A stretch of DNA of 64,000 nucleotides, from NCBI RefSeq assembly GCF_016862555.1, contig NZ_BONE01000038.1, positions 16,670 to 80,669 of the forward strand, read 5' to 3'. Positions 30,156-38,773 of this stretch are shown here, piece by piece. Positions within the stretch are counted from its first letter, which is position 1; the number at the start of each line of letters is the position of its first letter. The notes under the pieces are model-generated. The model saw only the letters and a list, made by a program, of their open reading frames with translations. It was not told the DNA's origin and did not search any database. The position numbers and the translations under genes were made by a program. The DNA is from Asanoa siamensis (lineage in GTDB: Bacteria; Actinomycetota; Actinomycetes; Mycobacteriales; Micromonosporaceae).

Positions 30156-30754
30156 GTGGGGAGGTCCTCGCCGGACTGCTCGCGCACCATGTACAACGCG
30201 TACCAGTCGGGCCAGTTCGCGTCCTCCTGGCCGGTCCGCTTCTCGTGCTCGCCGTGCGCGGCCGACGCGCGGCGCATGGCGTTGGCCAGGTCCTCGACCG
30301 ACGCGTACGCGGTGGCTGCCGCGTCGACCCGCCCGGGCAGCCGCGTCGTGACCTCCTGGACCAGCCAGCTGTTGCCGTCGGGGTCGCGGAACATCGTGAA
30401 CGTCGTGTAGCTGCGGCTCTGCGGAGCCGGCCCGCTCGCCCGCCCCTCCGGCGTCACGTGGAACACCTCCTCCGCCTCGACCCCCGCGGCCCGCAGCGCG
30501 GCCCGGGCCTCCTGCGCGTCCGTGACGACGAGGTAGTTGTTCTGCGCCGAGCCGGGCGCGGCCGTCGTCTTGTTGCGGCCGAACTGCACGGAGCACGGCG
30601 AGCCCGGCGGCGTGAACTGGATCGTCCGCACGTCGCCCTGGGCCAGGTCGGCGTCGAGGCGCCACCCGATACCCGCGTAGAACTCCTTGGATCGGTCGGG
30701 GTCGGCCACCGGGATGACGACGACTTCGAGCTTCATGTCGACTGTCGCGGGCAT
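30152..30754 (-). CDS. Glyoxalase/VOC superfamily protein
   Basis: A 200-aa protein with a VOC domain in the first 130 residues (K-L-E-V-V-V-I-P-V-A-D-P-D-R-S-K-E-F-Y; F-R-D-P-D-G-N-S-W-L-V-Q-E) and a C-terminal tail with E-D-L-A-N-A-M-R-R-A-S-A-A-H. GGAGG lies four bases before the ATG at 30754. Metal ligands typical of glyoxalase I are not clear, so the reaction is unknown. It is divergent from the SDR gene at 30827 with a direct repeat between them. Confidence 0.85.
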   Translation of the reverse strand: MPATVDMKLEVVVIPVADPDRSKEFYAGIGWRLDADLAQGDVRTIQFTPPGSPCSVQFGRNKTTAAPGSAQNNYLVVTDAQEARAALRAAGVEAEEVFHVTPEGRASGPAPQSRSYTTFTMFRDPDGNSWLVQEVTTRLPGRVDAAATAYASVEDLANAMRRASAAHGEHEKRTGQEDANWPDWYALYMVREQSGEDLPT

Positions 30755-30770
30755 CGAGCCTCCAATTTGT

Positions 30771-30798
30771 GCCAGTATCGTCGTTATTGGCCAGTATC
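30771..30798. promoter_or_regulatory. Direct repeat in the VOC/SDR divergent promoter
   Basis: GCCAGTATC occurs twice (30771-30779 and 30790-30798), 19 bp apart, in the 72-bp gap between the divergent VOC and SDR genes. A shared regulator site is likely but no regulator gene is adjacent. Confidence 0.5.
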
Positions 30799-30826
30799 CC
30801 GCCGGTACGTCGAAGGGGGCGTAGCC

Positions 30827-31549
30827 ATGCCGGAACTCGCCGGCCAGACCGTGGTGCTGATCGGCGGCAGCGCGGGCATCGGGCTGGAGACGGCCCGCCG
30901 CGCCCGCGCCGAGGGCGCCGAGGTCGTGCTCACCGGCCGCGACCAGGGCCGGCTGGACCGGGCGGCCCGCGACGTCGGCGCCGCGCGTACGGCCTCCTTC
31001 GACGCCACCGACCCGGCGGCGATCGCCGGCTTCTTCGAGGACCTGCCCGGGCAGGTCGACCACGTGCTGGTCACCGCCGGCGGCCCGAACTACAAACCGC
31101 TGCTGGAGATGGAGCCCGCGGAGATCAGCGCGGCCATCGGCGACCACGCGGTCCAGGCCGTGGTCGTCGCCCGCCACGCCCGCGACCGCATGCGGCCCGG
31201 CGGCACGCTGCTGTTCATGGGCGGCACCGGCGGTCGGCGGATCAGCCGGGAGATCGGGATCGTCTCGGCGGCGTCGGCCGCGCTGCCACCCCTGATCGCC
31301 ACGCTGGCGCTGGAGCTCGCGCCGATCCGGGTCAACCTGATCGCGGCCGGCTTCGTCGACACCCCGCTCTCCGCGCGGCTGCTCGGCCAGGCGATCGAGG
31401 AGCGCCGGGCCGAGCTGCGCGCGACGCTGCCGATCGCCCGCGTGGTGGAGGCCGCCGACGTCGCGGCGCTTGCCGTGCACCTCATGGCGAACACCGCGCT
31501 CACCGGCGCGACCTACGACATCGACGGCGGGCAGCAGTTCACCCGGTGA
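30827..31549 (+). CDS. SDR-family oxidoreductase lacking the Tyr-Lys pair
   Basis: A 240-aa short-chain dehydrogenase fold with an altered cofactor motif (L-I-G-G-S-A-G-I-G). In the position of the usual Y-x-x-x-K the protein reads V-S-A-A-S-A-A-L, so the catalytic tyrosine and lysine are replaced. The rest (N-L-I-A-A-G-F-V-D-T-P-L-S; N-T-A-L-T-G-A-T-Y-D-I-D-G-G-Q-Q) is well conserved SDR. I recall related actinobacterial sequences with the same substitution, so it is a subfamily rather than a damaged gene. Reaction unknown. ATG at 30827 has AGGGGG upstream. Confidence 0.85.
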   Translation: MPELAGQTVVLIGGSAGIGLETARRARAEGAEVVLTGRDQGRLDRAARDVGAARTASFDATDPAAIAGFFEDLPGQVDHVLVTAGGPNYKPLLEMEPAEISAAIGDHAVQAVVVARHARDRMRPGGTLLFMGGTGGRRISREIGIVSAASAALPPLIATLALELAPIRVNLIAAGFVDTPLSARLLGQAIEERRAELRATLPIARVVEAADVAALAVHLMANTALTGATYDIDGGQQFTR

Positions 31550-31753
31550 CCTCGCCGGCCGCGGCCACGGAGCCCGCCGGCGCCGTCACCGTCAACTCGT
31601 CGCGCCCGGCCGCGTAGATCCGGGCGTGCACGACCGCGGAGCTGAAACACCAGTCGTGCGTGGCCTCGTGGACGAAGGTGAGCAGCCGGTCGTCGCCGCG
31701 GCCCGTCCCGACCAGGGTCCTGGCGGGTTGACGTCTGCGCCGGCCGGGGACAT
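31539..31753 (-). pseudogene. Possible frameshifted small gene, unknown function
   Basis: About 60 codons ending at 31539 form a GC3-saturated minus-strand frame (D-D-R-L-L-T-F-V-H-E-A-T-H-D-W-C-F-S-S-A) that lacks any start codon. An ATG at 31753 in the neighbouring frame begins S-P-A-G-A-D-V-N-P. A single-base shift near 31725 joins them into about 71 residues. It overlaps the end of the convergent SDR by 11 bp. No family is recognised; it may be decayed or affected by a sequence error. Confidence 0.35.
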
Positions 31754-31795
31754 TGTTGGCGGCAACCTTTGTCGGTTCGACGAAAGGCGATGGAT

Positions 31796-32455
31796 ATGAG
31801 CGTGCCGCCGATCGACGTCGCCGGGTGGAAGATCGACGATCCGCTGGAGGTGGTCGCGGGCTGGTGCCGCGCGAATCCCGGCGTGCTGCGACGGTTCGAC
31901 TTCGTCGCGGGGACGGCGCCGGCCCTCACCCCCGAACTGGTCGCGGCGACGCTGGCGGCCGACAGCCGGACCAACCGCGCCCAGGCGGCCTGGCTGCTGA
32001 CGAAGTCGGCCGGCGCGCCGTGGGACGTGGTCCCGCCGGCGGCGACCCTGGCGGAGGCGGACCCGCTGGAGCAAGGCGGCCTCTACGAGGCGGCGGAGGC
32101 GCTGTACGGGCACTTCTACCGCGACCGGCCGCGCGGGATCGACCACACGAAGATCAGCACCTGCCTCTACCTGACGCGGCCGGCGCTGTTCCCGGTCCTG
32201 GACTACGGGGTCCTGCAGCGCTACCACCAGCCGGCCCGATCGGCGGCGCGCGACCTGGAGGACAGGCGCCGCGACCGCCGCTGGGTGCGCCGCACCTACT
32301 GGGCCGCGATCCGCGCGGACGTGCTGCGCGCGGTCGGCGCCCTGGACGACCTGCGGGCGGCGTTGCGCGCGGAGGGCGACCTCGTCGGCGAGGCCGGCGA
32401 ACGCCTGAGCGACATCCGCCTGATCGACATCCTGGGCCGCGCCGCGGGCCGCTAG
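31796..32455 (+). CDS. DUF6308 family protein
   Basis: A 219-aa soluble protein of the actinobacterial DUF6308 type, recognised from A-W-L-L-T-K-S-A-G-A-P-W-D and I-S-T-C-L-Y-L-T-R-P-A-L-F-P-V-L-D-Y-G-V-L. Function unknown. ATG at 31796 is preferred for its spacing to AAAGG; ATG at 31790 and TTG at 31769 are in frame. The gene ends in a CTAG overlap with the convergent 509-aa protein gene. Confidence 0.75.
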   Translation: MSVPPIDVAGWKIDDPLEVVAGWCRANPGVLRRFDFVAGTAPALTPELVAATLAADSRTNRAQAAWLLTKSAGAPWDVVPPAATLAEADPLEQGGLYEAAEALYGHFYRDRPRGIDHTKISTCLYLTRPALFPVLDYGVLQRYHQPARSAARDLEDRRRDRRWVRRTYWAAIRADVLRAVGALDDLRAALRAEGDLVGEAGERLSDIRLIDILGRAAGR

Positions 32456-33981
32456 GCCGACATGCCCGAGTAGGTCAGCCAGCGTTCGCGCGGTGACAGG
32501 CGGAGGCGGACCCGGGCCGCGCCCGCCCAGCGCATGTCCGTCAGTTGTTCGAGGGTGCGTTCCTGCACCCGTTCCGCCACCTCGTTGAGCACCGCCTGCG
32601 CGTCGGCCACGTCGCGCGGCGCGTGCGTCAGCAGCACCACCAGTTTCGCCCGGCCGCGGACGAGGTCGCCGCGGCCGACGCGGGCCCGGGCGTACGCCAC
32701 CTCGGTGTGCTCGGCGTAGACGCCGAGGTTATCGGCCACCATCGCCAGCAGGCGGGGTGAGCCGACCGTGCGGTTGGGGATCTCCCAGCGCAGCCAGAGC
32801 GGGTACGGCACCCGGCCCGTGACCGACGCGCCCGTGCGCCGGCTCGACTGCGGGAACGAGCAGCGCATCGGCTGGCTCAGCGCCACCTTGTAACCGGCGA
32901 ACGCGCCGTCGTCGCCGTGGTCGGCGCCGTCCGCGTCCCACAGGCCGCCGCGTTCCGCGATCAGCTTCAGGCCGTCGTCCCAGCCGCCCGACCAGGCCGG
33001 CGCCGCGACGTCCGCGCCCTCCGCCAACGGCACCACGAGATTGATGAAACCGATCTTGCGTACGCTCGACAGCGCCGCCGCCAGCACGCCCGCGCCGCTG
33101 GACCGGATGCGGGCGACCACGTCCGCGGCCATGCCCAGCCGGGCCGGGCCCATCACCGTGGCGATCATCGCGTGCTTCGGCAGGTGCATCGGGGTCTCGG
33201 GGAAGAGTCGGGCCCGCACCTGCCGGTAGCGTTCGCGGTCGAAGCCCCGGATCGTGAACCACTCGCCCGGCACCCGGTTGAACCGGCGGTCGTTGAGCTT
33301 CAGCCCCAGGCCGAACTCCTCCGCGAGCTCGACCAGGCCGCGCTCGAAGTCCAGCCGGGCGGTCGGCTCGTGCGGGTTCACCGCGACCGACAGCCGTACG
33401 CACGGACCGATGGCGTCCCGCAGCCGCTCGTGCGACCCGTCGCCGCGCGCCGAGATCTGCTGGTCGACGAACGGCGCCACCGGCGAGTGCAGGTGCACGA
33501 CCGGCCCGCGCCCCCGGTCGACGGCGAGCTGGCAGACCCGGGTCAGCACGGCGCCGGTCACCAGACTGTCGCGATAGGACGGTGACCAGTGCGTGCTGTT
33601 GAGTGTCAGCAGCGCGTCGATCCGCCGGTTCGGCTCGTTGAGGAAGCCGGGGTTGGGCACGGAGAAGCCGTCGTACGCGTGGGTGTCGTCCCGATCCGTC
33701 CGCAGTGGCGTACCCACCTCGAACGGCTCGCTGAACACCGTCGCGGCCGCCGGCCAGGCCGACACGCACATCGCGAGGCCGGCGACCGAGAACAGCCAGA
33801 AGTCGCTCGGCCACTGGGCCAGGTCGGGCGGCGGCGGGTCGGCGGTGGGCTCGGACAGCCCGTCGGCCGTGAAGCCGGCCGGGCCGTGCACCAACCGCAG
33901 CCGGACCGACGACGTGTCGGCGCCCGCCGCCTCGGCCGCGATCGTCGCGAGCTCCGACGACCTCGACGTCCGTCGCTCCAT
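32452..33981 (-). CDS. Uncharacterised 509-aa protein
   Basis: No family recognised. The protein is soluble in appearance, with a pattern of mixed alpha/beta segments and several aromatic-rich blocks (V-G-T-P-L-R-T-D-R-D-D-T-H-A-Y-D-G-F; P-Y-P-L-W-L-R-W-E-I-P-N). The C-terminal 120 residues (V-Y-A-E-H-T-E-V-A-Y-A-R onward) look helical. It begins 1 nt after the end of the 683-aa membrane protein gene, so the two are coexpressed and probably act together. Confidence 0.65.
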   Translation of the reverse strand: MERRTSRSSELATIAAEAAGADTSSVRLRLVHGPAGFTADGLSEPTADPPPPDLAQWPSDFWLFSVAGLAMCVSAWPAAATVFSEPFEVGTPLRTDRDDTHAYDGFSVPNPGFLNEPNRRIDALLTLNSTHWSPSYRDSLVTGAVLTRVCQLAVDRGRGPVVHLHSPVAPFVDQQISARGDGSHERLRDAIGPCVRLSVAVNPHEPTARLDFERGLVELAEEFGLGLKLNDRRFNRVPGEWFTIRGFDRERYRQVRARLFPETPMHLPKHAMIATVMGPARLGMAADVVARIRSSGAGVLAAALSSVRKIGFINLVVPLAEGADVAAPAWSGGWDDGLKLIAERGGLWDADGADHGDDGAFAGYKVALSQPMRCSFPQSSRRTGASVTGRVPYPLWLRWEIPNRTVGSPRLLAMVADNLGVYAEHTEVAYARARVGRGDLVRGRAKLVVLLTHAPRDVADAQAVLNEVAERVQERTLEQLTDMRWAGAARVRLRLSPRERWLTYSGMSA

Positions 33982-33982
33982 C

Positions 33983-36034
33983 TCACACCTCCCCGCGTGC
34001 GTCGAAGACCGCGTCCGGCGCGTACGCCCGGCGGGACCGACTCCGGGTGGCCAGCAACCAGCGCGGCAGCCGGGCCGACCGGGACACCGCGCTGCGCCGC
34101 CGGGCCCGCCGCGCGACGAACTCGAGCAGGCAGCAGACCAGGATGAGGCAGAGCACCGCCATGCCGATCTGGAACGCGCGGGTGATCCCCAGGTCGGTGT
34201 GCACCGTGCCGGCCGCGATCGCGAGCCCGGTGGTCACCGCGACCGAGACGAACGCCAGCGAGCGCTGGAACTGGCGCAGCTGTCCCAGCACCGAGTGGGT
34301 GCTGGGCAGGTCGAGCCGCGCGATCAGCAGGCCCGGCACCAGCAGCAGCACCGCGACGACCGCGTCGGCCTGCTCCGGCACCGAGTTCGGCGTGACCGCA
34401 CCCGAGTAGAGCCAGGCCAGCCCGCCGGTCAGCAGGGTGCCGATGCCGAGCACCACCGCGACGAGGCCGGCGACCATCCGGGTGATGCCCTCGATCAGCG
34501 CCGGCGCCTCGTCGGCCAGCGACAGGTAGGCCACGGCCCGCACCGGTTGTGTCGAGTGTGGACTGAGGTCGACGTTCGGGCGGCGCCAGTGCGCGTGGGC
34601 GCCGTGCTCGCGCGGGTCGTTGTCGGTGGTGATGTCATGGCCGAGCTGGTAGTCCCGGATGCCCGACGCGAGGGCGGGCAGCGCCGCGCCGGCCAGCGGG
34701 CCGCGGGCGAGGTGGCGCATGCCGTCCGCCGAGTAGTGCGCGGCGAACGCGGCCAGCACCGGGACGGTGCAGTCGCCCCGGCCGAGCGCGGCGACCACCT
34801 CGTCGCCGGTCATGCCGGGCGGCCCGCCGTTGGCCGGCTCCGCGCCGAGGGACCGGTGCCGCTCGGCGATGTAGCGCCGGTAGCTGGTCAGGTCGGTCAG
34901 CCGCCGCCGGCCGATCTCGGCGAGCCGGGAGGCGATGCCCTGCAGCTCCAGCTCGAGCAGCTTCCGGTGCGGCGCGGCCCCGGCGCTCGCCTCGGCGAGC
35001 ATCTCCACGTCCTGGGTCAGCGCCTGCACGAAGTCGTCGTCGACGTCGCTGGACAGCACGAACCGGCGGACGTTGACCTCCTCGTTGACCTCGACCGTGA
35101 GGTGGTAGGCGCCGACGGAGCGCGGGATGGCGGTCTCGTACTCGACGACGAACTCGCGGTTGACCGGGAGCACGCTCTGCGCCAGCCGTTGCAGCGGCGC
35201 GCTCGGGCGGCGGCCGGGCAGCAGCGGCGCGTCCCAGGCCAGGAACCGGCGCGGATGGGCGGCGTCGAGCAGCACGATGAGCATGTACTGACTGCAGGCG
35301 AGGCTGAGCAGGTGCGCGAAGGGCAACCGGATCCCGTTTCGCCCGTCGGCCGGCCACAGCTCGTCGAGCCCGGCGAGCGCGAGGTCGCGGACGGCCCGGG
35401 CGTCGGCCTCGCGCCCGTCCGCCGAGGAGGCCAGGAGGCGGGCGTAGTCGAGCGGCGTGCGCACACCCGTCTCCGGCAGCGACCCGGCGGTGACGAGCTC
35501 GGCCAGCGCCGCCTCGACCAGCCAGCGCGACCGCTGGTGGGTGTGCCGGAGCTTGTGCACCACGGTGTCGCGGACGGTCACGTCGCGGTGGGCGTCGATC
35601 AGCATCGTCAGCAGCCGGACGAACGCGGCCGCGGTCACCCGGTTGGAGTCGCGGTGGGTGAACCGCGGCACCACCTCGCCGGTCGAGTCCTTGACCACCA
35701 CCGGCGCGAGGTCGCTGCGGCTGTAGCGGGAGATCGGGATCCACAGCGCGTTGCCGTGCAGGCTTTCCGCCGGAGCCATGATCCGGCGGCGCTGCGCGTC
35801 CGCGATCGCCGCCAGGTCCACGTCGACGCTGACGGAGCGGGTCATGTGGCCGCGGTCGATCAGCGTGAGATGCTCCGCGACCCGCGGGACGTGGTCGAGC
35901 CGCAGCGATAGGTCCATCAGGGCGAGCCCGAGCGCCGCCTCGCGCTGGGTGTAGGTGGGCGGCGCCGAGGGCACCGGCAACGTCTCGATCAGCGCGCGGA
36001 GGTCATCGAACGGATCTCTGCTGTCTGTCGGCAT
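33983..36034 (-). CDS. Uncharacterised 683-aa membrane protein
   Basis: No family recognised. A long soluble region (1-about 500) is followed by four hydrophobic segments between about 530 and 655 (G-L-V-A-V-V-L-G-I-G-T-L; A-D-A-V-V-A-V-L-L-L-V-P; L-A-F-V-S-V-A-V-T-T-G-L; I-G-M-A-V-L-C-L-I-L-V-C-C) and a basic tail. The predicted topology is a large cytoplasmic domain with a C-terminal anchor. ATG at 36034 is preferred; the frame extends to 36196 with poor codon statistics. It is coupled to the 509-aa gene and divergent from the SCO5389-type operon. Confidence 0.65.
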   Translation of the reverse strand: MPTDSRDPFDDLRALIETLPVPSAPPTYTQREAALGLALMDLSLRLDHVPRVAEHLTLIDRGHMTRSVSVDVDLAAIADAQRRRIMAPAESLHGNALWIPISRYSRSDLAPVVVKDSTGEVVPRFTHRDSNRVTAAAFVRLLTMLIDAHRDVTVRDTVVHKLRHTHQRSRWLVEAALAELVTAGSLPETGVRTPLDYARLLASSADGREADARAVRDLALAGLDELWPADGRNGIRLPFAHLLSLACSQYMLIVLLDAAHPRRFLAWDAPLLPGRRPSAPLQRLAQSVLPVNREFVVEYETAIPRSVGAYHLTVEVNEEVNVRRFVLSSDVDDDFVQALTQDVEMLAEASAGAAPHRKLLELELQGIASRLAEIGRRRLTDLTSYRRYIAERHRSLGAEPANGGPPGMTGDEVVAALGRGDCTVPVLAAFAAHYSADGMRHLARGPLAGAALPALASGIRDYQLGHDITTDNDPREHGAHAHWRRPNVDLSPHSTQPVRAVAYLSLADEAPALIEGITRMVAGLVAVVLGIGTLLTGGLAWLYSGAVTPNSVPEQADAVVAVLLLVPGLLIARLDLPSTHSVLGQLRQFQRSLAFVSVAVTTGLAIAAGTVHTDLGITRAFQIGMAVLCLILVCCLLEFVARRARRRSAVSRSARLPRWLLATRSRSRRAYAPDAVFDARGEV

Positions 36035-36093
36035 GGCGGATCCGGGCCTCGCCTTCGATGCGTCTGTCGTGAACCTATGCGAGGAGGAGACTG

Positions 36094-36192
36094 ATGACCA
36101 CCGATCAGATCTCCGGATGTCCGAAAGCGGACAGGTCGCCGGCGACGTCACGGAGCGGCCGGGGGAACGCGTCGACGAGCGCCGGGCTCTAG
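36094..36192 (+). CDS. Possible 32-aa small protein
   Basis: ATG at 36094 has GGAGGAG four bases upstream and opens a 33-codon frame ending with TAG at 36190-36192. The product starts M-T-T-D-Q-I-S-G-C-P-K-A-D-R-S and is rich in Ser, Arg and Gly. No family is known. It lies 57 bp before the SCO5389-type gene, so it may be a leader peptide or a chance frame; the ribosome site is the main support. Confidence 0.3.
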   Translation: MTTDQISGCPKADRSPATSRSGRGNASTSAGL

Positions 36193-36249
36193 CCATCGAC
36201 GGTGATCACTAATAGTATTTGTGCGGATACCGTCCGAGAGGAGACTGTC

Positions 36250-36642
36250 GTGTCGCTCACCGTTCCGCCCGACCTGCTCGCCGAAGCCGAACGCGGCGAG
36301 GTCGCGCCCGAGGACTTCGTCGCGTGTGTCCGCACGTCGCTGCCGTATGCCTGGGAGCTGATCAGCCGCGTCGCCGGCGACCTGTCCACGAGCGACGCCG
36401 AGTTCGCCGACAACGTGCTGCCACCACCGTCCGAACAGGAGCGTGGACAGCTGCTGCGAGCGCTGGCCAGCGACGCGATCCGCGGCGGCCTCGAGCGCCA
36501 CTTCGGCGTCAAGCTCGCCTTCCAGAACTGCCACCGGGTCGCGGCGTTCCGCCCGTCGGCGGTCGGCGGCGAGACCTACCGGCGGTTCACCTCGGCCCGC
36601 GGCCAGCTCCTCAACCAGTCGCCCGAGCTGCGTGACTGCTGA
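36250..36642 (+). CDS. SCO5389-type small conserved protein
   Basis: A 130-aa protein resembling the actinobacterial family named after S. coelicolor SCO5389. Conserved-looking blocks are V-A-C-V-R-T-S-L-P-Y-A-W-E (about 25-37), A-S-D-A-I-R-G-G-L-E-R-H-F-G-V (about 72-87), F-Q-N-C-H-R-V-A and a C-terminal N-Q-S-P-E-L-R-D-C ending in cysteine. Start GTG at 36250 has GAGGAG upstream. It overlaps the LLM gene by 11 bp. Function unknown; the terminal Cys could be a modification or redox site. Confidence 0.7.
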   Translation: MSLTVPPDLLAEAERGEVAPEDFVACVRTSLPYAWELISRVAGDLSTSDAEFADNVLPPPSEQERGQLLRALASDAIRGGLERHFGVKLAFQNCHRVAAFRPSAVGGETYRRFTSARGQLLNQSPELRDC

Positions 36643-37621
36643 CCACCACCTGTTCCTGCTCGCCGGCCGGTTCCCCGGCGTCAGCGACGCGGAGACGCTC
36701 GCCTCGGCGGTCAGCTACGCGCTGGCCGCCGAGCGCCTCGGGTTCGCGGGCGTCTGGCTGGCCGAGCACCATTTCATCTCGTACGGGACGTGCCCGTCCG
36801 CGACCGCGCTGGCCGGCAACCTGCTCGGCGCGACGCGTCGCATCCGGGTCGGCACCGCCGCCTGCGTGCTCTCCAACCGCCACCCGGTGGCCCTGGCGGA
36901 GGAGGCGGTGCTGCTCGACGAGCTGTCCGGCGGCCGGTTCGCGCTCGGCGTCGCCCGCGGCGGCCCGTGGGTCGACCTGGAGGTGTTCGGCACCGGGCTC
37001 GACCGCTTCACGACCGGCTTCCCGGAGGCCCTCGACCTGCTGCTCCGATGGCTCTCCGGGGCACCGCGGGTCGGCGCCGGCGGCCCGGTGTTTCGGTTCC
37101 GCCCGGTCGCCGTCGTGCCGCGGCCACGCCGGCCGATGCCCGTCTGGGTCGCCGCGACCTCACCGTCCACGGTGGAGACAGCGGCCGCCCGCGGCCTGCC
37201 GCTCCTGCTCGGGATGCACGCGACCGACGCGGAGCACGCCGACCTGCTCGCCCGCTACCGCCGGGTGGCGGCCGCCCACGGGCACGACCCGGCGGCGGTG
37301 CCGCACGCCAGCGCCCACCTCGCCCAGGTGGGCGACGGGGCCACCGAGCTGGTCCGCGAACGACTGCCGGCCCTGCTCGCGGGAACCCGCGAGTACGTCC
37401 GGCTGGACGGCTCGGAGCCGGCCCAGCGCGACCTGACGGCGTACACCGCGCACCTGCTCGACGTCGGCGCGGTCGGCCACGCGCGGGAGGTGCGCCGGCG
37501 GCTCGCGGACTCGGCCGCCGCCACCGGCGTACGCCATCAGCTCCTGATGGTCGAGGCCGCCGGCACGCGGCCCGAGGTGACCGCGAACATCGAGGCCCTC
37601 GCCGCCGCCCTGCTCCACTAG
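36632..37621 (+). CDS. LLM-class (luciferase-like) flavin/F420-dependent oxidoreductase
   Basis: A 329-aa TIM-barrel enzyme of the bacterial luciferase-like family. The N-terminal A-V-S-Y-A-L-A-A-E-R-L-G-F-A-G-V-W-L-A-E-H-H (about 19-41) is diagnostic. Either FMN or F420 is possible as cofactor. GTG at 36632 lies within the previous gene, showing translational coupling with the SCO5389-type protein; such pairing is a recurring arrangement as far as I recall. The gene ends with a CTAG overlap against the aldo/keto reductase. Confidence 0.85.
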   Translation: MTADHHLFLLAGRFPGVSDAETLASAVSYALAAERLGFAGVWLAEHHFISYGTCPSATALAGNLLGATRRIRVGTAACVLSNRHPVALAEEAVLLDELSGGRFALGVARGGPWVDLEVFGTGLDRFTTGFPEALDLLLRWLSGAPRVGAGGPVFRFRPVAVVPRPRRPMPVWVAATSPSTVETAAARGLPLLLGMHATDAEHADLLARYRRVAAAHGHDPAAVPHASAHLAQVGDGATELVRERLPALLAGTREYVRLDGSEPAQRDLTAYTAHLLDVGAVGHAREVRRRLADSAAATGVRHQLLMVEAAGTRPEVTANIEALAAALLH

Positions 37622-38700
37622 TAGCGGACGTCGCTCTGCAGCAGCGGCGGGTACACGGTGGACTCCCGGCCGTCGACCGTCGCGCCGGCGAACTGCAGCA
37701 TGGCCTGCTGCGCGCCGTGCATGGGTGCCGGGTAGTCCAGGTCGGGGGCGGACACCTCGTCGAGCGTGCGGAGGTGGTCGTCGCCCAGCGCGACCTCCAG
37801 ACCGTCCAGGTTGGACTCCAGGTGCGCGACCCGGCGGGCGCCGACCAGCGGGACGACCGTGCCCGGACGGGCGCGCAGCCAGGCCAGCGACACCGCGGCC
37901 ACGCTGGTGCCCAGCTCGTCGGCGATCGCCGCGGCCGCCTCGATCACGGCGTAGTCGGCGTCGCTGGGCCCGCCCACGTACGCGCTGCGGGCCGAGTCCG
38001 TGACCTGCGTGCCGCGCCGGTACTTGCCCGACAGGAAGCCGTTGCGCAGCGGGCTCCACGGCGTCAGCGCCAGGCCCTGGTCGCGGGCGAACGGTGCCAG
38101 CTCACCCTCGACGGTCCGGGCGAGCAGAGAATATTCCACCTGCAGCGCGATCAGCGGCGTCCAGCCGCGCAGCTGGGCCATGGTCTGCGCCTGCGCGGTC
38201 ACCCACGCCGGCGTGTTGGAGAAGCCGACGTACCGGATCTTCCCCGCCCGGACCAGGTCGTCGAGGGTCTGCATGGTCTCCTCGATCGGGGTGTGCCGGT
38301 CCCAGTTGTGCATCCAGTAGAGGTCGACGCGGTCGGTCTGGAGCCGGCGCAGCGACTCGTCGAGCTGCGCGATGATCGAGCTCCGGCCCGCGCCGCCGCC
38401 GTTGGGGTCGCCGGGGAACATGTTGAAGAAGAACTTCGTCGCGAGTACGACGCGGTCGCGCAGCCCTGGCCGGGCGGCGAACCAGTCGCCGAGGATCTTC
38501 TCCGAGTGGCCGTTGGTGTAGAAGTTGGCGGTGTCGACGAAGTTGCCGCCGCGCTCCAGGTAGGTCGCCAGGATCTTCTCGGACTCCGCGACGTCGCAGC
38601 CGGCGCCGCCGGGGTCGCTGCCGAAGGTCATCGCGCCGAGGGCGAACGGGCTGACCCGGAGTCCGGACCGGCCGAGGGTGACGTAGTTGTCGAGTGCCAT
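37618..38700 (-). CDS. Aldo/keto reductase
   Basis: A 360-aa AKR TIM-barrel enzyme. The catalytic tetrad is visible: Asp and Tyr in N-F-V-D-T-A-N-F-Y, Lys in V-L-A-T-K-F-F-F and His in Y-W-M-H-N-W-D. A C-terminal NADPH-binding segment (V-P-L-V-G-A-R-R-V-A-H-L-E-S-N) is intact. Its direction and the 73-bp gap to the AraC-family gene suggest that regulator may control it. Confidence 0.92.
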   Translation of the reverse strand: MALDNYVTLGRSGLRVSPFALGAMTFGSDPGGAGCDVAESEKILATYLERGGNFVDTANFYTNGHSEKILGDWFAARPGLRDRVVLATKFFFNMFPGDPNGGGAGRSSIIAQLDESLRRLQTDRVDLYWMHNWDRHTPIEETMQTLDDLVRAGKIRYVGFSNTPAWVTAQAQTMAQLRGWTPLIALQVEYSLLARTVEGELAPFARDQGLALTPWSPLRNGFLSGKYRRGTQVTDSARSAYVGGPSDADYAVIEAAAAIADELGTSVAAVSLAWLRARPGTVVPLVGARRVAHLESNLDGLEVALGDDHLRTLDEVSAPDLDYPAPMHGAQQAMLQFAGATVDGRESTVYPPLLQSDVRY

Positions 38701-38773
38701 GGGTCAATCGAACGCCGCGGGCACGGCCGCGGGTAGACCGATCGGCGCCGGCTCTTGCCCGATCCTGCCGATC

